From assembly GCF_900108065.1 (NCBI RefSeq), contig NZ_FNVQ01000001.1, positions 868,001 through 932,000 of the forward strand: 64,000 nt of DNA, read 5' to 3'. The notes beneath the pieces were generated by a model, which searched no databases, was not told where the DNA came from, and saw only the letters and a list, made by a program, of their open reading frames with translations. This DNA comes from Marinobacterium lutimaris. GTDB lineage: Bacteria > Pseudomonadota > Gammaproteobacteria > Pseudomonadales > Balneatricaceae. This document shows positions 30,648-37,685 of this stretch, in pieces (positions within the stretch are counted from its first letter, which is position 1; each line of letters starts with the position of its first letter). A program made the translations under genes and the position numbers.

Positions 30648-30721
30648 TACCGCCGTCCAATACCGCCAACCTTACATGGCGGCATTTACACCACTCAAAA
30701 AAATACCGCCACATTACCGCC
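30648..30721. promoter_or_regulatory. TACCGCC repeat cluster in the divergent promoter region
   Basis: Four direct TACCGCC copies occur at 30648-30654, 30661-30667, 30704-30710 and 30715-30721, most followed by A. One inverted, one-mismatch copy (GGCGGCA) sits at 30678-30684. Spacings are 13 and 11 bases within the two pairs, about one helical turn. The cluster is immediately upstream of the minus-strand HTH gene and about 130 bases before the first plus-strand gene, followed by an AT-rich stretch (30722-30775) that could hold the plus-strand promoter. This fits an operator array, with iteron-like replication sites as the alternative. Confidence 0.5.
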
Positions 30722-30803
30722 AAATCAAATGTAATTATCTGTTTTTAAATAAACATATTTCAGATATATATCACCTACCTGAGAACAGCCAGCAGTTGTC
30801 CTT

Positions 30804-30819
30804 CCAGGCGCAAGCCTGG
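30804..30819 (+). other. Hairpin before the ribosome binding site of the zinc-ribbon gene
   Basis: CCAGGC and GCCTGG form a 6-base-pair stem closed by GCAA, a GNRA-type tetraloop. The stem ends 16 bases before AGGAG. Confidence 0.5.
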
Positions 30820-30848
30820 TTCTTTGCTTACTCTCAGGAGAATTACCA

Positions 30849-31181
30849 ATGCCTTATTCATGTCCAGCCTGTGGGGCTGAATCGATCATTACCCGTCATG
30901 TTGGCCGCAACGTTGGCGGGGTAGCCGGAGGTGTCGCAGGGACAGCCAGCGGCGTCGCTGGCGCCAGCTCAGGTGCCAGTGCAGGCATGGCTATCGGTGC
31001 CGTGGGTGGTCCTGTTGGTATCGCTATCGGAGGACTTGCCGGCGCGCTGCTTGGCGGGCTCGTTGGTGGCGTTACCGGCACAGTCGCTGGTTCGAAAATC
31101 GGAGAAAAGCTGGACGAAGAAGTCCTGGATGATCTCGAGTGTGCCGAATGTGGCCACACCTTCCGCAGCGACGATATCTGA
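30849..31181 (+). CDS. Split zinc-ribbon / glycine-zipper protein
   Basis: A 110-residue protein starting at the ATG at 30849, with AGGAG eight bases upstream. CPACG at residues 5-9 and CAECG near residues 98-102 look like the two knuckles of one zinc ribbon. Between them is a hydrophobic Gly/Ala region of about 65 residues with repeated GxxxG spacing, a glycine zipper that can insert into or pack against membranes. The tail is acidic (KLDEEVLDDLE). It is first in the plus-strand operon. It may be a small membrane-associated, zinc-stabilised protein, but its role in the island is unknown. Confidence 0.7.
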   Translation: MPYSCPACGAESIITRHVGRNVGGVAGGVAGTASGVAGASSGASAGMAIGAVGGPVGIAIGGLAGALLGGLVGGVTGTVAGSKIGEKLDEEVLDDLECAECGHTFRSDDI

Positions 31182-31266
31182 CTACTCCCCAGCATCTATT
31201 CACCACTGTTGACGAAGTTCAGCAGCCTACCTTCCTTTGCCTTACAACACCCACCTGTATCAGCAG

Positions 31267-31283
31267 CCCGGCTTTTGGCCGGG
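31267..31283 (+). other. Hairpin before the ribosome binding site of the YqaJ gene
   Basis: CCCGGC and GCCGGG form a 6-base-pair stem with a TTTTG loop, followed by TTTATG. It ends 20 bases before AAGGAG. It could act as a weak attenuator or an RNA-processing site. Confidence 0.45.
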
Positions 31284-31315
31284 TTTATGCCGGTCTGTTG
31301 GGTAAGGAGCTGATC

Positions 31316-32368
31316 ATGGCTACACCTATGCGTATTCCACCTGTTGAGACAGGTCGCCCGATTAAACGAGTGCCGCAGTCACAGCACCGCAACCGACGTC
31401 ACGGCCAGGCCCATCGATTGGCAGACACGCGTCCTTTGGATCGAGCATCCTGGCTCTCGGTACGTCAGTCCGGTATCGGCAGTTCAGACGCTGCGGCAGC
31501 CGTTGGCCTTAACCCCTACAAGTCTCGACTGGAACTCTGGATGGAAAATACCGGACGGGGCATAGAGACAGAGGATCCTCTGGCCTCTGCCAGTGACAGC
31601 CCGATTTACTGGGGTACCGTCTTGGAGCCGATCGTGGCGGCGTACTACGCTAAACGCACAGGCCACCAGGTGCGTCGTGTGAACGCTGTGCTGCAGCATC
31701 CCGAGCATCCCTGGATGCTGGCCAACCTGGACCGTGAGGTTCGGGGAGCCGATGAGGTCCAAGTACTCGAGTGTAAAACCGCCGGAATCAATGGCGCCAA
31801 GCTCTGGCGAGACGGTGTACCGGAATACGTGCAACTGCAGGTGATGCACCAACTGGCAGTGACTGGTCTGCAAGTGGCAGATGTCGCGGTACTGGTGGGC
31901 GGACAGGAGCTGCGCATTTTCCGGTTGGATCGCGATGATGAACTGATAGAACAACTCATCACTTTAGAACGGGAGTTTTGGCAGTTCGTTGAGGAAAACA
32001 CTCCGCCCCCGGCGGATGAATCAGACTCGGCCGACCGCGCCCTGCGTGCACTCTACCCAAAGGATAACCATGAGACTCTCGATTTTACAGAGGATAGCGA
32101 ACGGTCAGATCAGTTTGTTCAGCTGCAGGAGGTACGCTCAGCGCTGGATCAGGCCAAGAAAAACGAGGCCAGACTGAAGCACCACCTCCAGCAAGCCATG
32201 GGTGAATACGGCGAAGCCGTCTTTCGAACAGGCCGTCTGACCTGGAAGAAAAGCACCGATACCCGCGTAGTTGACCTCAACCGGCTTAAGGCCGAGCAAC
32301 CCGACCCGGTACAGCAGTACCTCACCATCAAACCCGGTAGCCGCCGGCTTCTGGTGCATCAAAGCTAA
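31316..32368 (+). CDS. YqaJ-family exonuclease/recombinase (lambda Exo-like)
   Basis: I place the start at the ATG at 31316 because AAGGAG lies six bases upstream. The frame is open further back, but that stretch has no ribosome binding site and reads as leader. The 350-residue product carries the YqaJ pattern: GIGSSDAAAAVGLNPYKS (residues 53-70, with D58), WGTVLEP (E104), HPWMLANLDREV (D139) and VLECKTA (E152, K154). These form the acidic metal-binding site of PD-(D/E)XK exonucleases such as lambda Exo. The C-terminal third is a helical extension. In phages and mobile elements these enzymes resect double-stranded ends for single-strand annealing. No Bet/RecT partner is seen among the neighbours. 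Confidence 0.85.
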   Translation: MATPMRIPPVETGRPIKRVPQSQHRNRRHGQAHRLADTRPLDRASWLSVRQSGIGSSDAAAAVGLNPYKSRLELWMENTGRGIETEDPLASASDSPIYWGTVLEPIVAAYYAKRTGHQVRRVNAVLQHPEHPWMLANLDREVRGADEVQVLECKTAGINGAKLWRDGVPEYVQLQVMHQLAVTGLQVADVAVLVGGQELRIFRLDRDDELIEQLITLEREFWQFVEENTPPPADESDSADRALRALYPKDNHETLDFTEDSERSDQFVQLQEVRSALDQAKKNEARLKHHLQQAMGEYGEAVFRTGRLTWKKSTDTRVVDLNRLKAEQPDPVQQYLTIKPGSRRLLVHQS

Positions 32369-32419
32369 GCCCTTCGGCTGCACTTCGATTGCCCGCCACA
32401 ACCGGGCTCTTCCTCACGC

Positions 32420-32455
32420 GCCCTGGCTCGCCGCGACTACGACGGTGAGCAGGGC
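32420..32455 (+). terminator. Possible intrinsic terminator/attenuator after the YqaJ gene
   Basis: GCCCTG (32420-32425) pairs with CAGGGC (32450-32455), extended inward by GCTC/GAG pairing, and is followed by ATTTTTA. The stem plus short T-run fits a Rho-independent terminator that may partly separate the YqaJ gene from the next gene. Confidence 0.55.
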
Positions 32456-32482
32456 ATTTTTATTCCGCTGATCCCTGGTCCG

Positions 32483-32495
32483 CCACTAGAAGTGG
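32483..32495 (+). other. Hairpin before the ribosome binding site of the Cys-rich protein gene
   Basis: CCACT and AGTGG form a 5-base-pair stem around AGA. It ends ten bases before AAGGAG. Confidence 0.4.
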
Positions 32496-32518
32496 TCATA
32501 CCGGGAAGGAGTAGCATC

Positions 32519-33502
32519 ATGTTAAAAGGTTTAGCGATCACGCCACCGATCTTGGGTCGTATAGCGATCGGCAAAGTCGTCGAGCGCGAGGGTAAGCGCC
32601 TCCCGCAGAAAGACGATCAATTCACTATCACGACCCAGATCCAGTCGAAACAGGGCTGGCTGGTGCATCCGTTGGATGAGGAGTTCCGACAGGCACAGGG
32701 TGGCAAGCTAAGACGCATACCTGTCAGGTTGCTGTTCAATGATCCGGCGTTGAACCTGCGCGCAGAGTACGCACTGTTCGACCGGGATACGGCACGTCCA
32801 ATCTGTGTCGGGGACGGAGAGCAGTGCAGACGGCGCTCACGGGACGGGATGGCCACACACACCTGCCCTTCACCCGATAGCTGCGCATTAGCAGAAGGTG
32901 GACGCTGTAAACCCTATGGCCGGCTCAATGTGATCATTGGCGACGATGATCCATTAGGCAGTTTTATCTTCCGCACTACCGGCTTCAACAGCATCCGAAC
33001 ACTAGCCGCACGGCTCGAGTATTTCCGGGCGATCTCAGGTGATCGCCTGGCTTATCTGCCACTGGAACTGCGCTTACGGGGCAAATCCACCCGGCAAAGC
33101 CGCGGAGCGCCAATCTACTACGTGGACCTGACCTTACGTGACGGGATGTCTCTGCCAGAGACCTTGGCCGAGGCCCTGGCGATTGAAGAGGCTTGGAACA
33201 ACGCCGGTCTGGATCAGGCGGAATTGGATCAAGCGGCAAGGCAAGGTTTTGCCAATGGGGCCTTCGAAGATCAGGAGGAGGATAGCATCGACATTGTCGA
33301 GGAGTTTTATCCACCCGAACCCAACGAGCCGGCCCCGGCTGTTGCCGATCAAACGCTCAGTGAAAAGTTGGCAAACCAAAGCAGCCGTCAGCAACGGCGC
33401 AAACTAGCGCAAGCCACAGAGCTGCCACAACAACCCACTAACTCAGCAACAACCGTACCTTCACCCAGTCAAGCCTCCACAGCAGCTAATCACAGCCACT
33501 AA
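32519..33502 (+). CDS. Cys-rich phage/plasmid protein resembling recombination directionality factors
   Basis: The start is the ATG at 32519 (AAGGAG seven bases upstream), giving 327 residues. Residues 1-95 form a beta-rich domain. Five cysteines follow at 96, 103, 116, 122 and 130, a likely zinc site. Then comes LGSFIFRTTGFNSIRTLAAR, a pattern I associate with gp3-like recombination directionality factors and with proteins often labelled hydrolase or metal-binding protein on mobile elements. The last 80 residues are acidic and then Pro/Thr/Gln-rich, probably disordered. Lying between the YqaJ and DUF932 genes, it probably supports element recombination or excision. The family assignment is from memory of motifs, so moderate. 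Confidence 0.6.
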   Translation: MLKGLAITPPILGRIAIGKVVEREGKRLPQKDDQFTITTQIQSKQGWLVHPLDEEFRQAQGGKLRRIPVRLLFNDPALNLRAEYALFDRDTARPICVGDGEQCRRRSRDGMATHTCPSPDSCALAEGGRCKPYGRLNVIIGDDDPLGSFIFRTTGFNSIRTLAARLEYFRAISGDRLAYLPLELRLRGKSTRQSRGAPIYYVDLTLRDGMSLPETLAEALAIEEAWNNAGLDQAELDQAARQGFANGAFEDQEEDSIDIVEEFYPPEPNEPAPAVADQTLSEKLANQSSRQQRRKLAQATELPQQPTNSATTVPSPSQASTAANHSH

Positions 33503-33538
33503 CCAAACCACTTTCGATGTCATGGCCCGCCAGGGAAA

Positions 33539-33555
33539 CGCCCCTTGCCGGGGCG
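33539..33555 (+). other. Hairpin before the ribosome binding site of the DUF932 gene
   Basis: CGCCCC and GGGGCG form a perfect 6-base-pair stem around TTGCC. It ends 18 bases before AGGAG. Confidence 0.45.
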
Positions 33556-33585
33556 CCCCTGTGGCCAGTATTCAGGAGCACTTTC

Positions 33586-34401
33586 ATGACTATGCAAATA
33601 CTTTCTCAGGATCAACTTTATCGCCAGGCACCCGCTATCTTCGCCGACATGCCTGATAGCAACGTGTCAGACCGTTACGGCTTCGTTCCCACCATCGACG
33701 TTGTGAACGCTCTTCAGGCTGAGGGATGGCACCCCGTCCGAGCACAGCAGACACAAAGTCGTTTACCGGAACGTCGATCTGTTGCACGCCATATGGTGCG
33801 CTTTCGTCAGGATCCTGACCGTCAAATCCAGGTCGGTGATTCAGTAGCCGAGCTGGTGTTGTGTAACAGCCATGACCGGACCAGTGCCTACCAGCTGGAT
33901 CTGGGCTTATTCCGGCTGGTGTGCAGTAACGGGATGGTCACGCCGGTCGGTGACGTTGGCGGTATCCGTGTTCGCCATGGTCGTCACGTAGTGGACGAGA
34001 TACTGGAAGGCTCAATCGCATTGATCGATGAAGCGCCGGAGATCGCGTCTGCTGTAGATCGTTTTCGTTCGTTGCGGCTATCACCGGATGAGGCAAAGCT
34101 ATTTGCCCAATCCGCCCTCACTCTTCGGTACGGAGAAGACTGGGTCAATACGAGCCCCGTTCCTCCAGACAGGCTGCTCCACGCCCGACGTCGAGAAGAC
34201 CTGGAAACAGATCTCTGGCACGTCTTCAATCGCACCCAGGAAAACCTGCTTAAAGGTGGGCTGCGCGGACGCTCTGCCAAAGGCCGCCATACCCAAACCC
34301 GCCCTATCCGTTCTGTCACCGAAGATGTCCGACTCAACCGAGCCCTCTGGCAACTGACTGAACACTTCGCCGCCCTCAAGGGCGATAGCATCGCGGCATA
34401 A
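33586..34401 (+). CDS. DUF932 phage/plasmid-like protein
   Basis: The start is the ATG at 33586, with AGGAG seven bases upstream, giving 271 residues. The sequence has DUF932 hallmarks: an N-terminal SDRYGFVPTIDVVNALQAEGW, then RHMVRFRQD, ELVLCNSHDRTSAYQLDLG and FRLVCSNGMV. DUF932 proteins are common on plasmids, phages and integrative elements, typically beside recombination or anti-restriction genes, and their biochemical role is not established. The operon context is typical, with YqaJ and the Cys-rich protein upstream and RadC downstream. Confidence 0.85.
   Translation: MTMQILSQDQLYRQAPAIFADMPDSNVSDRYGFVPTIDVVNALQAEGWHPVRAQQTQSRLPERRSVARHMVRFRQDPDRQIQVGDSVAELVLCNSHDRTSAYQLDLGLFRLVCSNGMVTPVGDVGGIRVRHGRHVVDEILEGSIALIDEAPEIASAVDRFRSLRLSPDEAKLFAQSALTLRYGEDWVNTSPVPPDRLLHARRREDLETDLWHVFNRTQENLLKGGLRGRSAKGRHTQTRPIRSVTEDVRLNRALWQLTEHFAALKGDSIAA
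34382..34394 (+). other. Hairpin before the ribosome binding site of radC
   Basis: GCGAT and ATCGC form a 5-base-pair stem around AGC, inside the last codons of the DUF932 gene. It ends about nine bases before GGAG. Confidence 0.4.
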
Positions 34402-34414
34402 AAGGAGAAAAAAC

Positions 34415-34912
34415 ATGGCAACCGCTAAATTGATAGCGGGTGAGGAACCAGGTACCTACGTGGTACCCGATGCCGTCACTGAGGCGGATCTCCTGCACCT
34501 GGCAAAGATGATCGCTCGCCGTCGCCTCGCCAAGGGGCGCCCACTAAGCAACCCGGAGGAAGTTCGCAGGGCACTGCAAACCTTACTCATCGACTATCAG
34601 CATGAAGTGTTCGGAATCCTGATGCTGGATAACCGGCACAGGATCCTAAAGTTTGTAGAGCTGTTCAGGGGAACCATTAATGGAGCTACCGTCTACCCTA
34701 GAGAGGTAGTCAAAGAATCCCTGGCGCTGAATGCTGCAGCAGTCGTTCTAGTCCATAACCACCCATCCGGTGAGCTGGAACCCAGTCAAGCTGACAAGAC
34801 CATTACCCAACGTCTATGCCATGCGCTAAGCACAGTGGAAATTCGGGTGCTGGATCACCTGATCGTCGGCACAGATGGCTATTGTTCGATGGCAGAACTG
34901 GGGTTGATTTGA
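34415..34912 (+). CDS. radC: RadC-family JAMM protein
   Basis: A 165-residue protein that starts at the ATG at 34415 behind AAAAGGAG. The JAB/MPN metalloprotease-type motif is complete: E64, then HNHPSGELEPSQAD with H114, H116 and D127. It lacks the N-terminal helix-hairpin-helix region of the long chromosomal RadC, the usual form on mobile elements. RadC proteins are widely attached to genomic islands. A role in DNA repair has been questioned and the substrate is unknown. Last gene of the plus-strand operon, convergent with drmC across a terminator. Confidence 0.85.
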   Translation: MATAKLIAGEEPGTYVVPDAVTEADLLHLAKMIARRRLAKGRPLSNPEEVRRALQTLLIDYQHEVFGILMLDNRHRILKFVELFRGTINGATVYPREVVKESLALNAAAVVLVHNHPSGELEPSQADKTITQRLCHALSTVEIRVLDHLIVGTDGYCSMAELGLI

Positions 34913-34940
34913 GGGGCCCATTGAGTAACAGGCGATATAA

Positions 34941-34969
34941 CCACGCAGTCACCTTCGGGCGCTGCGTGG
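34941..34969. terminator. Terminator hairpin between convergent radC and drmC
   Basis: CCACGCAG (34941-34948) pairs perfectly with CTGCGTGG (34962-34969) across a 13-base loop, followed by TTT on the plus strand and flanked by AT-rich bases on the other side. Position and symmetry fit a bidirectional terminator serving both operons. Confidence 0.65.
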
Positions 34970-35057
34970 TTTCAAATTGCTACCGATATTTTTTCTTTGA
35001 CTACAAGGGAGCTGCAATCCATTAAGATCAGCCACCCGCCAAATGAATGTCCTTTTA

Positions 35058-35819
35058 TTAAACTTGCGATACCAGCTTTGTATCTACCAAAGAACGCAAA
35101 TGGGCTGCTAGCAGCTTAGGAATATGCCCACCAGTGATGAGCACACCAGCTTCCATGTTTTTCTCCATCGCATAGCCGGTAAGGTTCGCGCTGGTTATAA
35201 AACAAACCTTGCTATCGGCGACAGCAACTTTGGCATGTACCCGTCCATCAGTAAACGGATCAGCCTTGTCACGCCAAGCATAAAGGGTTGATGCGGGAAC
35301 CAATGTACTCATCTTGCCGATCGCATCCATCGTGATACTGCCGCCTTCCTCCTGGGATAACTCGAGCAACATTGATATAGCCACTCCACGATCACTCGCC
35401 GCATTCAGAGCATTGACGACAGACGAGACGTCATACGCCACGAAACTAGTTATGAACAGCGTCCGCTCGGCCGCGTTGATAACCTGTAGCAGAGCTTGCT
35501 CGGTTCTACGAGTCGAGACAAAGGGGGTCGTTGGCCCCGTCCAAACAAGTTCGGTTGATTGCTGACCGTTACTCTTGGCAATGACATGGCCTGCAGCAAT
35601 CAGCATTGATGCGAGTTCCTCAGCGCTGACGGAAGTCGCTCGCCATGCATCGATGAGCTGCCCAACGACACCATTGGCTGCAGGTGTACCGACCACGCCC
35701 GAAAGTACTGCTGACGCTTTGATGGGATCTGTCTGGCGAATCCGGCGGGCTATCGCTTGAACCTTCTCAGGAGAAACCAAACAGACCACTGCTGCAACGG
35801 CATCTAGGATCTTCTCCAT
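35058..35819 (-). CDS. drmC: DISARM protein DrmC (phospholipase D-like)
   Basis: I take the ATG at 35819, one base after the drmB stop, giving 253 residues. The open frame extends upstream inside drmB, but only with weaker starts. A single phospholipase D-type HKD motif is present: GRVHAKVAVADSK with H195, K197 and D202, followed by FITSANLTG and a conserved NMEAGVLI strand. Such proteins work as dimers to form a full active site, either nuclease or lipase. DrmC is the last gene of known DISARM operons, and it was reported as not essential in the first system studied. It sits at the 3' end of the operon, directly after drmB. Confidence 0.85.
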   Translation of the reverse strand: MEKILDAVAAVVCLVSPEKVQAIARRIRQTDPIKASAVLSGVVGTPAANGVVGQLIDAWRATSVSAEELASMLIAAGHVIAKSNGQQSTELVWTGPTTPFVSTRRTEQALLQVINAAERTLFITSFVAYDVSSVVNALNAASDRGVAISMLLELSQEEGGSITMDAIGKMSTLVPASTLYAWRDKADPFTDGRVHAKVAVADSKVCFITSANLTGYAMEKNMEAGVLITGGHIPKLLAAHLRSLVDTKLVSQV

Positions 35820-35820
35820 G

Positions 35821-37683
35821 TCACAAACCCTTGAAGAACGCAGCATCGGCACGTTCCAGGGTCGGCACTAGCAATGAACGATCCAGATATCGATTGCCCC
35901 GTTCACAGGAAGTCTCGGCGACCAGACTACACGCATGACAGGCTGCAGCATGAAGAGAGCGATCATCCTCGGGATCATGTTCAGAGCAGAGAGGGTCTGA
36001 GGAACAAACCTTCGAGCGATTCAATGCTTGCTCCAACAGGCGACCAAGGTTCTCTGGTTTGCCGAGATCGACGAGGCCACCCAACGTCCCGTCAGAGTCC
36101 GCGGCAGCCGTGTAAATGAGGATGCCCGCCTGCGAACTCTCGCCCGAGGTATCCGCATAGATTCGCTCGCGAATACTTGCGGCGTTGTATCCACACTCAA
36201 GCGCCAATTCACGAATCAACAGATGTGAAAGCGTGTGGAGCATAGCGTAGCGAATGCCGGGATATCCCTCACTGGGGTCGAGATGCCGCGAATTACGCCA
36301 TCCTTTATGGCCTCCCTGGAGCATCTTGTCGACCAGTGCGACGGCAGGTAATGCTTCCCAAGTGACAAGAGTCTGTTCATCGAATTGGATAAAGATACCC
36401 TCACCATGCACTTGGTTAGCAGGAACCCAGTCTGGTTTACCTCGAGAGAGACTAGCCATCTGAGGCCGTTCATCTGGGTCGCCTGATTCTTCGGGCGCTT
36501 CTACCCGAGTAAATCCCAGCAAGGCATTAACCTCGCGCAGTCGTTCAAGAAGTAGAACTCTGCAGATGTGCCTTGAAAATCCTTTCGGCGTTCCGACCTT
36601 CTTACTCATAAAGTGCGGGTAGTCCGTGGGGGGATTCGCCTCTGTCAGCACCTCCCACTCGGGCCCCTTGATATCAGCCTCTCCGACATCCTCTTGTCCC
36701 TCGCCCTTCCGGTGCGCTTCAATGGCCGCCCAGACAGCCTTTGGCTCATGCTTTTCTATACCCTGAGCTTCGCCCCTTTTCTTGAGCGCCTTAAGCGTTC
36801 CTTTCAGCTCGGATACATCCTCGACATCAGAGAAGTCATCCCAATAATCGATAATGATCTGATGTAAAGGTGAGATATTCTTCTGGGGAATCGCAAGCGC
36901 CGAGAGTGTGATCGGGAACCAGCTATTTGTAGCCCCTAGCAGAACCGCGCGAGCCTCCTCGTCACATTCCTTCTCGAAATGATCAAGGTGCGGATGGCGT
37001 CCTCGACAAGCCGGCAAGTTCTCTTTTCCAGCCTTACCAAAGGCGTGCGCCATGCTCCTTGATGCTTCGCAAGCATCACACTTGACCCACAAATTTTCAG
37101 TTTGTAACGACGCCCCACTTTCAAAGAAACGTAGCGTTCCTTTACATGTACTGTTGCCACCGTGGACGAAGTAGTGCCAAGGGAAGTCATCCAAGTGTCC
37201 ATCGCGGCAAGCCAATAGGAAACGTGCTGGGACAGCATCAGCATCCTTAGGCGGTTGATCACCTTTGGACCCCCGACATCCCGTATGAACGAACCTCGTT
37301 CGTTCGGGCCTGTAGCGGTTTTCCTTGATGTCGAAAAGTCCCGCGTCGAATGGGGATAGGAGCCCGCATTTCACACATCGCATCCATCGCGGAAATGGCC
37401 TAACGGGAACTCCAATGTTTGCCTCGGCAGACCAAACATCGAAGAGTTCACTTTTCTGGAACGGAGGCATCCTCAGGTTCTCAACCTGAGCTCCCAAAAC
37501 TTTCCTCACAGCAGCCAGCAGCCGAGCTTCCTGGATTGGTTGACAACGATCCTGTTCCCAACGGTCAATACCAAGCGTCACTACAGAAAGGCTCGGCAAA
37601 TCGATCAATGCCCCTGGCCCATAGGTCCAGAGTAACTGACTGGGTCTCACTTCTCCGACTGGAGTCTTGTTACTCATCGTCAT
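35821..37683 (-). CDS. drmB: DISARM protein DrmB (DUF1998)
   Basis: The ATG at 37683 follows GAGG at seven bases and lies two bases after the drmA stop; a TTG two codons upstream is possible but less likely. The 620 residues open with VRPSQLLWTYGPGALIDLPSLSV, typical of DrmB. A first Cys pair (CVKCGLLSPFDAG) and further Cys/His residues (TGCRGSKGD, CDACEAS) suggest zinc binding. The C-terminal DUF1998 part has HTLSHLLIRELALECGYN and a Cys-rich end (SSDPLCSEHDPE, AACHACSLVAETSCERG). DrmB partners the DrmA helicase; the DrmAB complex engages incoming DNA. Confidence 0.9.
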   Translation of the reverse strand: MTMSNKTPVGEVRPSQLLWTYGPGALIDLPSLSVVTLGIDRWEQDRCQPIQEARLLAAVRKVLGAQVENLRMPPFQKSELFDVWSAEANIGVPVRPFPRWMRCVKCGLLSPFDAGLFDIKENRYRPERTRFVHTGCRGSKGDQPPKDADAVPARFLLACRDGHLDDFPWHYFVHGGNSTCKGTLRFFESGASLQTENLWVKCDACEASRSMAHAFGKAGKENLPACRGRHPHLDHFEKECDEEARAVLLGATNSWFPITLSALAIPQKNISPLHQIIIDYWDDFSDVEDVSELKGTLKALKKRGEAQGIEKHEPKAVWAAIEAHRKGEGQEDVGEADIKGPEWEVLTEANPPTDYPHFMSKKVGTPKGFSRHICRVLLLERLREVNALLGFTRVEAPEESGDPDERPQMASLSRGKPDWVPANQVHGEGIFIQFDEQTLVTWEALPAVALVDKMLQGGHKGWRNSRHLDPSEGYPGIRYAMLHTLSHLLIRELALECGYNAASIRERIYADTSGESSQAGILIYTAAADSDGTLGGLVDLGKPENLGRLLEQALNRSKVCSSDPLCSEHDPEDDRSLHAAACHACSLVAETSCERGNRYLDRSLLVPTLERADAAFFKGL

Positions 37684-37685
37684 AT

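Noticed and set aside
31139-31315. N-terminal extension of the YqaJ protein
   Set aside because: The extension overlaps the end of the zinc-ribbon gene and a hairpin, and a strong ribosome binding site precedes the ATG at 31316.
34415-34912. Full-length chromosomal RadC
   Set aside because: The product is only 165 residues and lacks the N-terminal helix-hairpin-helix region; it is the short mobile-element form.
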